The notes under the pieces are model-generated. The model searched no databases. It had not been told where the DNA came from and saw only the letters and a program-made list of their open reading frames with translations. Source: CANHEE01 sp043777755 (GTDB taxonomy: Bacteria > Bacteroidota > Bacteroidia > Chitinophagales > Saprospiraceae). Taken from it: a DNA stretch of 64,000 bases. The position numbers and the translations under genes were made by a program. The stretch is taken from positions 9,294 to 73,293 of the forward strand of contig JAYWHK010000074.1 in assembly GCA_043777755.1 (NCBI GenBank), given 5' to 3'. Each line of letters starts with the position of its first letter. The first letter of the stretch is position 1. Positions 33,906-41,000 of this stretch are shown in pieces.

Positions 33906-35055
33906 TTCAATACAACATTTTGATACTATCATTGTTGGCGGTGGTTCAATGGGCGCAGCTGCGGCGTATCATTTGGCACAGCGTGGTGCGAAGGTTTTGG
34001 TGTTAGAACAATTTGATTTTATCCATGACAATGGCGCACATGGTGGTCAAAGTCGCATTATCCGCAAAGCCTATTTTGAGCATCCTGATTATGTTCCGCT
34101 GTTGTTGCGGGCTTATCAAAATTGGGCGGATTTAGAACAAAAAACAGCAGAAAAAGTCTATCACGAAACAGGAATTGTTTATTTTGGTGCAAAAGGTGAT
34201 GAATTACTCGAAAATACAAAGGCTTCCGCTGAATTATACAACTTAAAATTGGATATTTTAGAAATGGATTTTGCAAAAAAACAATATCCAATATTTAGCG
34301 AAATCCCTAACGATTGGCAATGTCTTTTTGAACCCGAAGCTGGTTTTTTATTGGTAGAAAAATGTATCCGTTTGATGTTGCAAGAGGCAATCAAAATGGG
34401 AACTGTAGCGAAAGCGAGAGAAAAAGTTGTTTCTTGGGAAGCAATGGAAAAGGGCGTTCAAGTAAGCACCGAAAAGGGAATTTATACTGCGGATAAAATC
34501 GTTTTTACAGCTGGTGCTTGGACAAATCAACTTTTATCAGCGTTAAAAATTCCTTTAAAAGTTACACGGCAAATCTTAGGTTGGGTTCGCCCTGACGATT
34601 GGGAAGCCTTCAAACTTGGCAATTTCCCTTGCTGGTTTGTCAGTGATGTCGAACAAGGCTTGTATTATGGAATGCCAATTGTAGAAAAAGAAAGCGTTTC
34701 TGGTGCATTGGGTTTGAAATTGGGCGCACACCATCATGGTGCAGTAGTCAATCCCGACCAAGTAAATAGAAATATCAGTGCAGCCGACGAAGCTGATTTT
34801 CGATATGTCTTAGAAAAATACATTCCGAGTGCCAATGGCGATACTTTGGCGGTCAAAACTTGTCTTTACGCTAATTCGCCAGATGAGCATTTTATCATTG
34901 ATTTTTTACCTGACAATCAACGAGTTGTCTTCGCTTGTGGTTTTAGTGGACATGGCTTTAAGTTCGCTTCTGTGATTGGTGAAATTTTGGCAGACATGGC
35001 GATGTACGGGAAAACGGATTTGCCCGTTGATTTTTTGAGCTTGCGTAGGTTTTGA
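33892..35055 (+). CDS. solA: Sarcosine oxidase / N-methyltryptophan oxidase-like flavoprotein
   Basis: 387 aa, the size of monomeric sarcosine oxidases. N-terminal FAD-binding Rossmann motif IIVGGGSMGAAAAYHLAQRG, then HGGQSRIIRKAYFEHPDYVPL, typical of the MSOX/SolA group. Near the C-terminus is KTCLYANSPDEHFIID, in which Cys324 corresponds to the residue covalently bound to FAD in that group, and FACGFSGHGFKFAS. It oxidatively demethylates N-methyl amino acids, giving formaldehyde and H2O2. It overlaps the amino-acid permease gene by 14 bp, consistent with an uptake-and-oxidation unit. The exact substrate is not determined, so the symbol is by similarity. Confidence 0.88.
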   Translation: MQTNNSIQHFDTIIVGGGSMGAAAAYHLAQRGAKVLVLEQFDFIHDNGAHGGQSRIIRKAYFEHPDYVPLLLRAYQNWADLEQKTAEKVYHETGIVYFGAKGDELLENTKASAELYNLKLDILEMDFAKKQYPIFSEIPNDWQCLFEPEAGFLLVEKCIRLMLQEAIKMGTVAKAREKVVSWEAMEKGVQVSTEKGIYTADKIVFTAGAWTNQLLSALKIPLKVTRQILGWVRPDDWEAFKLGNFPCWFVSDVEQGLYYGMPIVEKESVSGALGLKLGAHHHGAVVNPDQVNRNISAADEADFRYVLEKYIPSANGDTLAVKTCLYANSPDEHFIIDFLPDNQRVVFACGFSGHGFKFASVIGEILADMAMYGKTDLPVDFLSLRRF

Positions 35056-35056
35056 A

Positions 35057-35121
35057 GTAAGGACGACTTTGGTCGCACACGCTACGTTGGAAATCTATAG
35101 TACAACTAAAGTTGCCCTTAC
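35057..35121. repeat. Imperfect inverted repeat after the sarcosine-oxidase-like gene
   Basis: GTAAGGACGACTTTGGTCGCAC and GTACAACTAAAGTTGCCCTTAC form imperfect complementary arms. The inner CGACTTTGGTCG is itself a small hairpin. It is related in wording to the inverted repeat at 8382-8410 and may act as a terminator. Confidence 0.45.
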
Positions 35122-35157
35122 AACGCAATATTTTTTTATAAATATTAAAAAAATGCT

Positions 35158-35166
35158 TATTTTTGC
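35158..35166 (+). promoter_or_regulatory. Possible -7 element immediately before the NIF3 start codon
   Basis: TATTTTTGC ends 3 bp before the ATG at 35170. If functional, the mRNA would be leaderless. There is no TTTG at the right distance. Confidence 0.3.
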
Positions 35167-35169
35167 AAA

Positions 35170-36270
35170 ATGGTTAAGATAAAAAACATAACTCAATATT
35201 TAGAATATATTGCGCCAACAGCATACCAAGAAAGTTACGATAATTCTGGGCTTATTGTAGGTGATTTAAATGTAGAATGTACAGGCGTTTTGATTTGTTT
35301 GGATAGTACAGAAGACATTGTAAATGAGGCAATTGCAAAAGGTTGTAACCTTATTGTGGCGCACCATCCGATTGTTTTTAAAGGATTGAAAAGATTCAAT
35401 GGAAAAAATTACGTGGAGCGAACCGTTATCGCTGCCATTAAAAATGATGTGGCGATTTATGCCATTCACACCAACCTCGACAATGTTTTTGAAAATGGTG
35501 TAAATACGATGATTGCTGAAAAATTAGGTTTGAAAAACTGCAAAATTCTTGCACCAAAACGACAAATTTTAAGCAAAATTACTACTTTTTGCCCAATTGA
35601 TGCTACACAAAAAGTGTTAGATGCGCTCCACGAATCGGGAGCTGGACAAATTGGCGATTATAAAAATTGTAGCTTTAGAAATATGGGTATTGGCGCATTT
35701 CAGCCAAGCGGAAATGCCAATCCTCATATTGGCTCAATTGACAAGCTCGAAGAAGTGGTTGAAAACCGTTTGGAATTGATTTTTCCAAGCTATTTGACTT
35801 CAAAAATCCTTCAAACTTTGCGAACAGTACACCCTTATGAGGAAGTTGCTTATTACCTGACTTCGCTCGAAAACGCCAACCAAGAAGTTGGTAGCGGCAT
35901 GATTGGCGACCTCGAAACGCCTTCTGATGAACTGAAATTCTTGACATTCATCAAAACAACCATGGAATGTGGCTCAATTCGCCATACGGATTTGTTAGGA
36001 AAAAAAATAAAACGGGTAGCAGTTTGTGGTGGTGCAGGAGGCTTTTTATTAAATGATGCAATTTCGCAAGGTGCAGACCTTTTTGTAACAGCCGATTACA
36101 AGTATCACGAGTTTTTTGATGCGGACAAAAAAATCATCATTGCAGATATTGGACATTATGAGAGCGAAAAATTCACAATTAATCTAATTTATTCGCTTAT
36201 TTCAAAAAAGTTTCCTAACTTTGCGGTTAATTTGACAGATAAAAACACTAATCCTGTTAATTATCTGTAA
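35170..36270 (+). CDS. NIF3/YqfO-type dinuclear metal-centre protein
   Basis: 366 aa. Metal ligands typical of the family are visible: IVAHHPIVFKG (His65, His66), AIHTNLDNVFENGVN, and the C-terminal VTADYKYHEFFDA and IADIGHYESE. An insert of about 110 aa in the middle (residues about 125-235, with a TVHPYEEVAYYL motif) is the PII/CutA-like domain found in the long YqfO form. The protein forms toroidal hexamers and is often annotated as a GTP cyclohydrolase type 1-like protein, though its true activity is unsettled. The N-terminus KIKNITQYLEYIAP matches homologues, so the ATG at 35170 is right. It is probably co-transcribed with the zinc-ribbon gene 90 bp downstream, a frequent pairing in Bacteroidota. 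Confidence 0.93.
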   Translation: MVKIKNITQYLEYIAPTAYQESYDNSGLIVGDLNVECTGVLICLDSTEDIVNEAIAKGCNLIVAHHPIVFKGLKRFNGKNYVERTVIAAIKNDVAIYAIHTNLDNVFENGVNTMIAEKLGLKNCKILAPKRQILSKITTFCPIDATQKVLDALHESGAGQIGDYKNCSFRNMGIGAFQPSGNANPHIGSIDKLEEVVENRLELIFPSYLTSKILQTLRTVHPYEEVAYYLTSLENANQEVGSGMIGDLETPSDELKFLTFIKTTMECGSIRHTDLLGKKIKRVAVCGGAGGFLLNDAISQGADLFVTADYKYHEFFDADKKIIIADIGHYESEKFTINLIYSLISKKFPNFAVNLTDKNTNPVNYL

Positions 36271-36359
36271 ATCAATGGTTTAACAATCAAACGTTTTAAC
36301 ATAAGTAGGCTTAAAATGAACCCGACTCAGTTTCATTTTGCCTAAATACTTAAATATAC

Positions 36360-37139
36360 ATGGCAGCAGTTAAAGACTTAAGCGTTGCGGAAAAATTAAA
36401 GCAACTTTTTGAATTACAAATGGTTGATTCAGAATTGGATCAAATCTCTATTTTAAAAGGTGAACTTCCGATGGAAGTGGCTGATCTCGAAGATGAAATC
36501 GCAGGGATGGACACTCGTTTGCAACGTACCAAAAACCAAATCAAAGAAGCAGAAGTGGAAGTTGCTCGTCACACGGCGAATATGGCAGACTCAGAAGGTC
36601 ACATCGAGCGTTACACGAAGCAATTGGACAACGTAAAAAACAATCGTGAATACGAGGCGTTACAAAAAGAAATCGAGAATCAAAAACTCGAAATCCAATT
36701 GTCTGAAAAACGTGCAAGAGAACACAAGGCGATTGTAGCTCAAAAGCAAGAAGTACAATCAGCGACAGAAGTTCGCTTGGCTCAAAAAAATAAAGATGTT
36801 GAGAACAAAAAAGTAGAATTGGCTCAAATCATCGAAAAAACAGAGAAAGAAGAAGAAAAATTAAGCAAACGTACCGAAAAAGCACGTAAAAAAATCGAAG
36901 AACGTCTTTTGGCTGCCTACGATAAAACCCGCAAAAGCTACCGTAATGGTTTGGCTGTGGTGAAAGTAGAGCGTGACGCTTGCGGCGGTTGCTTCAATAA
37001 AGTACCTGCTCAAATCCAAATCGAAATCGCTTTGCGTAAGAAAATTCTTGCTTGCGAACACTGCGGACGTGTATTGGTGGACAACGATATTTTGAACTCT
37101 AACGAAGATATTGTTCAAGTCGTTGCTGCGGAAGCATAG
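36360..37139 (+). CDS. Coiled-coil protein with C4 zinc ribbon (CdsZ/DUF164 type)
   Basis: 259 aa. A long antiparallel coiled coil covers residues about 15-190 (ELDQISILKGELP, NVKNNREYEALQKEIENQ at the centre). A C-terminal zinc ribbon follows with Cys208-x2-Cys211 (ACGGCF) and Cys232-x2-Cys235 (ACEHCGR). The NxxREYxAL motif in the coil is diagnostic for this family, which binds nucleic acid or acts as a structural scaffold in the few studied members. It lies downstream of the NIF3 gene and ends at a bidirectional terminator. Confidence 0.93.
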   Translation: MAAVKDLSVAEKLKQLFELQMVDSELDQISILKGELPMEVADLEDEIAGMDTRLQRTKNQIKEAEVEVARHTANMADSEGHIERYTKQLDNVKNNREYEALQKEIENQKLEIQLSEKRAREHKAIVAQKQEVQSATEVRLAQKNKDVENKKVELAQIIEKTEKEEEKLSKRTEKARKKIEERLLAAYDKTRKSYRNGLAVVKVERDACGGCFNKVPAQIQIEIALRKKILACEHCGRVLVDNDILNSNEDIVQVVAAEA

Positions 37140-37150
37140 ATTTCATAAAT

Positions 37151-37192
37151 AAAAAAACGTCAGTAATCTGAGTAAGATTACTGACGTTTTTT
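37151..37192. terminator. Bidirectional rho-independent terminator
   Basis: AAAAAAACGTCAGTAATC pairs with GATTACTGACGTTTTTTT around TGAGTAA. It separates the convergent zinc-ribbon (stop 37139) and T9SS cargo (stop 37206) genes. Confidence 0.88.
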
Positions 37193-37205
37193 TATTTATT
37201 TTTAT

Positions 37206-38549
37206 TTACTGTACGATTAATTTTCCTATGAAAACTACCTTTCCTTTTTTATCTAAAAGTCTAATAAAATACAATCCACTGCTTAGATTTTTTCTCTCGA
37301 TTAAAATTAATTTTTCTCCATTGGTATTGATTTTTTCCAAGATTTGACCTTGTAAATTAATGATTTCAAGCTGCGTAATTTGCTCGTAATCAGTACTTTC
37401 TATTAATACAAAGGCTTGATTGTCAAATGGATTTGGGAAAATTTTGACTTCCAACTTTTCACTTTCATCTCGCAAAAAAGTAGTGACAGGCGTAACTGCC
37501 CATTCATTTTTAATGGTATGGAAAACGTTGTTCGTCATAAAATTTTGCCCATTAACGATAAATGTTGCTTGATTATTAATGACTATTCCTGAAGCAAGAT
37601 TTTTTTTCACAGGAACTTTAAAAGAACAATACGCATAGCCTTGTGGCACAATACTTACATTTTGAAAATCATACTGTATAATATTTTGATTTTGAATACT
37701 ATATGCAATATTTTGATTGCCTAAAAGATTGTTTTCGATTTTTTCTTTTTGCCAAAAATCATTCATTTCATTTTGTAATTTCAAACCTGTAATCGCTTGA
37801 TTTGTAGTGTTTTGAAATACAAAATAATAGGTCAAAACAGCATTCGTGTCAATGTTATTTTGCACACCAACGCCCGTTTGCAAAGCAAATTGATAAGATT
37901 GCAAAGCAGTATTTGGTGCATCAAGTGGCGTACAATTTATACTGCGAAACGGCTCAGTATCGTAATAAGGAAAGTTATTGTAAAGCCCAAAAGTCGGCGG
38001 CGTACCGCAAGCCTCGATACTGCTACCTGTTTTGTTACCGCCAGGATAGTTCGGTTCTTGGTCTAAAAAAACATGGTAAAAATGTCCATTTGCAGGTAAA
38101 TTGTCTATTGTTTGTGTAGTTCCTGGCAAAATCGGGTTGGTAATTTTTATGGTTTTTATCATCACTTCTTCTTCAATAATGCCACCTGTTCGGTTTGCTG
38201 TACTTGGTACAGTACCAAAATTTGTGACATCAATATACACTTGCCCGTTGGCACATCGCAACGATGTACGCAAGTATGCGCCTGACCAATTCGCAGGTTT
38301 CACAGCATATTCATTCGGTCGGATATTTGCTTCAACACAAAGCGTTTTTCCTTGTAAAACACCTACTTTTGGCTTTAAAAATACAATAAAAGTATCTTTT
38401 TGGCTTATGTTAATAGTTCCAAGATTAAAGCGACGACCATTGCTAATCGCAGTTGAAATTTTGCTCGAACTGACATAATCCAAATCGTCAAACGTGACAT
38501 CAATATACGAATTATTGGCAGCTGCCGACCCTGTGTTTTCAAACGTCAC
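37206..38549 (-). CDS. T9SS cargo protein, C-terminal part (frameshifted gene)
   Basis: 447 codons from a GTG at 38549. The reading begins in the middle of a DUF11/CARDB-like beta domain (VTFENTGSAAANNSYIDVTF), has no signal peptide, continues with two further beta domains (VLTYYFVFQNTTNQAITGLKL) and ends in a T9SS type A sorting domain (VKIFPNPFDNQAFVLI...LEIINLQGQIL...GLYFIRL). The upstream ORF (38546-39985) ends in GQTMPYL and overlaps it by four bases. Joined by a +1 base the two give GQTMPYFVTFENTG, a continuous domain, so both are halves of one gene of about 925 codons. Start by GTGA overlap is possible but would leave a headless cargo. Confidence 0.85.
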   Translation of the reverse strand: MTFENTGSAAANNSYIDVTFDDLDYVSSSKISTAISNGRRFNLGTINISQKDTFIVFLKPKVGVLQGKTLCVEANIRPNEYAVKPANWSGAYLRTSLRCANGQVYIDVTNFGTVPSTANRTGGIIEEEVMIKTIKITNPILPGTTQTIDNLPANGHFYHVFLDQEPNYPGGNKTGSSIEACGTPPTFGLYNNFPYYDTEPFRSINCTPLDAPNTALQSYQFALQTGVGVQNNIDTNAVLTYYFVFQNTTNQAITGLKLQNEMNDFWQKEKIENNLLGNQNIAYSIQNQNIIQYDFQNVSIVPQGYAYCSFKVPVKKNLASGIVINNQATFIVNGQNFMTNNVFHTIKNEWAVTPVTTFLRDESEKLEVKIFPNPFDNQAFVLIESTDYEQITQLEIINLQGQILEKINTNGEKLILIERKNLSSGLYFIRLLDKKGKVVFIGKLIVQ

Positions 38550-39985
38550 AAATAAGGCATTGTCTGCCCTATTTGTAAATTGAAAGGTGGTTTTGTAATT
38601 TCTACCTGAAGTTGTGGCGCAACGTCATTCGCTTTTATGGCAAACTGAAAAGTCAGTGTATCAGGTTGTGAAATATTGAAAACCGTATCTTTTTTGCAAG
38701 GCTGCCAAAGCGAATTTAGTGTTTTTACACTCAAAACATGATTGCCTTGCGAAGTGTTAAACGCAAAATTTCCGTTGGTATCTGTATTTTGAAAAATAGA
38801 CTGATTGTTTTTGTCTAAACGCATTTCCCAACTCTTGAGTGGCGTATCAGTCGCTACATCGTACTGACAATTGTTGTTTTTATCGTAAAAAACAAAACCT
38901 TTTACATGGTAATTTTTGGGAAAATTATAACTCAAAAAAGTCTGATTGTTCCGCTTTCCAACAAACGTAATACCCTGATTGTCAGCACTAAAATCATTGC
39001 CGAGCTCTTGACTTTGGTAATGTGTCGTATCTTGCTGAACAAGGTTTTTATTGGCATCGTAACGATGAAAAAATACATTCGTATTGCCTGAAAAAGTGGC
39101 ATTTTGAGCGTAATTTCCCAAGACTAAAAGTTCGTTCCCTTGTTTTTTGATGCTGCGAATCTCGTTAAATGGATATTGCGAAATATGAAAGTAATTTGCT
39201 AATAATGAGCTATTTACGGCATTAAACAGCGCAATTTTTGTTTTTCCATTTTCTTGATAAGCGATAAAAGTTTCGTTGGGATTAAGAACCTCGTTGCTGA
39301 TGGCAATTGGCGCAAAAGAAGTACTTAACGTCATTTCTTCTAAAAATGACATCGTACTACCCAATTGCACTTTGAAAAATTGGGTCGAATTGTTCGCAAT
39401 ATTGGCAAAAATAGCATACGTTCCATTACCTAAACCCTTGAAAAACAATCGTTTATAATTAATAGAAGGCGCACCAAGATACCAAGTTGCGGAACTTGTC
39501 AAAGCATCTTGATTGTTAAATTCCAAAATCTGAATCACCGCTTGCGAAGTCAATTTATCAATCGCTGCGATGTAAAACCGATTGGGCGTAGTAGCGTCTT
39601 CGGCGATGCCTTGCGGTATGAATTTCACAGCATTTCCAAAATTATAATTGATTTTTTCTACGCCTAAAGAATCTGTTTTTTTGAAAACAATAGAACTGTC
39701 TTTAGCTATCAACCACAATATATCTAATTGATTGTTAGCCTTTTGCATCGCTAAAACTTCTCCTTGTGCGATGATTTTTTTACTCAAAAATTGTCCTGAC
39801 AGATTTATTTTTTGTAAAAAAACAGTGTTTGTATTTTGGACGGCTGCGAGGTAATCCGCAGCATTTTTCAGTAAAAACCGTCCTTCTTCGGGCAATGTTG
39901 CTGAATAGGTTTTGTCCCAAGCGGACTGCGCTGAGAGCGATTGCCACAAGGCAAAAAAGAGGTATAAAAGAAGGTGTTTTTTCAT
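38546..39985 (-). CDS. T9SS cargo protein, N-terminal part (frameshifted gene)
   Basis: 479 aa. Signal peptide MKKHLLLYLFFALWQSLSAQ. Residues about 25-365 are propeller-like repeats (FLQKINLSGQFLSKKII, GTYAIFANIANNSTQFFKV, NELLVLGNYAQNATFSG). Residues about 370-450 are an SdrD-B/prealbumin-like domain with a calcium-loop-like stretch KGFVFYDKNNNCQYD and TDTNGNFAFNTSQG. The frame then enters a DUF11/CARDB-like domain and stops at TTG-TGA, where one T is missing relative to the expected PYFVTFENTG. The remainder, with the sorting signal, is in the next frame. If this half alone is made it would be periplasmic, without T9SS export. Confidence 0.88.
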   Translation of the reverse strand: MKKHLLLYLFFALWQSLSAQSAWDKTYSATLPEEGRFLLKNAADYLAAVQNTNTVFLQKINLSGQFLSKKIIAQGEVLAMQKANNQLDILWLIAKDSSIVFKKTDSLGVEKINYNFGNAVKFIPQGIAEDATTPNRFYIAAIDKLTSQAVIQILEFNNQDALTSSATWYLGAPSINYKRLFFKGLGNGTYAIFANIANNSTQFFKVQLGSTMSFLEEMTLSTSFAPIAISNEVLNPNETFIAYQENGKTKIALFNAVNSSLLANYFHISQYPFNEIRSIKKQGNELLVLGNYAQNATFSGNTNVFFHRYDANKNLVQQDTTHYQSQELGNDFSADNQGITFVGKRNNQTFLSYNFPKNYHVKGFVFYDKNNNCQYDVATDTPLKSWEMRLDKNNQSIFQNTDTNGNFAFNTSQGNHVLSVKTLNSLWQPCKKDTVFNISQPDTLTFQFAIKANDVAPQLQVEITKPPFNLQIGQTMPYL

Positions 39986-40108
39986 TATTTTGAATGTTGT
40001 TTTATTGGACGCTGATTTGTGTCAGGATTATCAAGATAAATTAGTGGTCTATTTCGTTTTGACAAAAATTAAGTTGTATCATTTTTACGCTTTCAACTAA
40101 AAAAGCCG

Positions 40109-40117
40109 TAACTTTGC
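40109..40117 (+). promoter_or_regulatory. Promoter -7 element of the 40140-40778 gene
   Basis: TAACTTTGC is an exact consensus match 22 bp before the ATG, so the leader is only about 15 nt. Confidence 0.55.
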
Positions 40118-40139
40118 ATTATAAAAAATTCATTGTACA

Positions 40140-40778
40140 ATGGCAAAAGAGAAAAAATTAGCGGCTAATACAGATGTTCTTATTTCAACATTTCAATTGA
40201 CGAAACATATCGGTGGCGACTTGTTGGACAATTGGCTTGCGGCAGACGGCGTACTCTCGCCTTGGCAACAAGAATTGTTGAATAAAGTATATCAAAAATC
40301 GCTCAATCACATCAGAGGTTGGAACGAAGAAGAACTCAAAATGAAATTATTGAGTTTTTTGTTCCTTATTTCCGAAGTGGAGGAAGAAAATCGTATCAGT
40401 ACTTTTTTTGAACGTTCCATGTCAGCTGTTATCAATGGACATTTGCTTTCCGTCACTTGTGATTGTCTGATTGCTTCGCCTTTGGGTTACAATACGCCAC
40501 AAACGCCTTATTTTTTCCTTCAAGAATTCAAAAAAGAAAAAGAACATAGTTCTGACCCCGAAGGGCAAATGTTGGCAGCAATGCTCATTGCTCAAGCTAT
40601 GAATAAAGATGAAAAACCCATTTATGGTGCGTGGCTAACGGGCAGTACTTGGATTTTTACTGTTTTACATCAAAAAAACTACTATTTTAGCAACAACTTT
40701 GATGCTACCAATAAAGTCAATCTGAATAAAATTGTATTTATCTTACGAAAATTGAAAGCATTGGTTTTGGAAGCCTGA
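40140..40778 (+). CDS. Uncharacterised protein with PD-(D/E)XK-like motif
   Basis: 212 aa, no signal peptide. I do not recognise a named function. The N half is helical (FQLTKHIGGDLLDNWL). The second half contains VTCDCLIASPLG (Asp108), then YFFLQEFKKEKE with Glu129-x-Lys131, then DPEGQMLAAMLIAQAMN and PIYGAWLTGSTWIFTVL. The order strand-Asp, about 20 residues, ExK, helix with Gln is that of the restriction-endonuclease-like fold, so a nuclease-related protein is plausible. Such single-copy proteins are common in Bacteroidota. It is monocistronic and flanked downstream by two family B repeats. Confidence 0.8.
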   Translation: MAKEKKLAANTDVLISTFQLTKHIGGDLLDNWLAADGVLSPWQQELLNKVYQKSLNHIRGWNEEELKMKLLSFLFLISEVEEENRISTFFERSMSAVINGHLLSVTCDCLIASPLGYNTPQTPYFFLQEFKKEKEHSSDPEGQMLAAMLIAQAMNKDEKPIYGAWLTGSTWIFTVLHQKNYYFSNNFDATNKVNLNKIVFILRKLKALVLEA

Positions 40779-40805
40779 TTTGCAATAATCTATTTGTTAT
40801 AGTAT

Positions 40806-40880
40806 AGCAACACTGATTTTTATGATTCTTATGACGCTTTTATGATTTTATCCTAACTTATCTTAAAAATCAGTGTTGCT
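40806..40880. repeat. Interspersed inverted repeat, family B, copy 1
   Basis: AGCAACACTGATTTTTATGA at the left is complementary to TTAAAAATCAGTGTTGCT at the right. The middle reads CGCTTTTATGATTTTATCC. A shorter variant of the copies at 40910-40992 and 43485-43566. Confidence 0.75.
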
Positions 40881-40909
40881 GTCCTGCATGATATTGGTTA
40901 AACGTGATA

Positions 40910-40992
40910 GGAACACTGATTTTTATGATTTTTATGCCGCTTTTATGATTTTATCCTAATTTATCTTAAAAATCATAAGAATCAGTGTTCCC
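40910..40992. repeat. Interspersed inverted repeat, family B, copy 2
   Basis: GGAACACTGATTTTTATGAT pairs with ATCATAAGAATCAGTGTTCC. It is nearly identical inside to the copy at 43485-43566. It ends 9 bp from the stop codon of the S74 protein gene (41001) and could act as its terminator. Confidence 0.8.
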
Positions 40993-41000
40993 ATCCTGTT

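Noticed and set aside
38546..38549. GTGA overlap read as two translationally coupled genes
   Set aside because: The second ORF begins in the middle of a beta domain and lacks a signal peptide, while the first lacks the sorting domain. One frameshifted gene explains both better, although coupling cannot be excluded.
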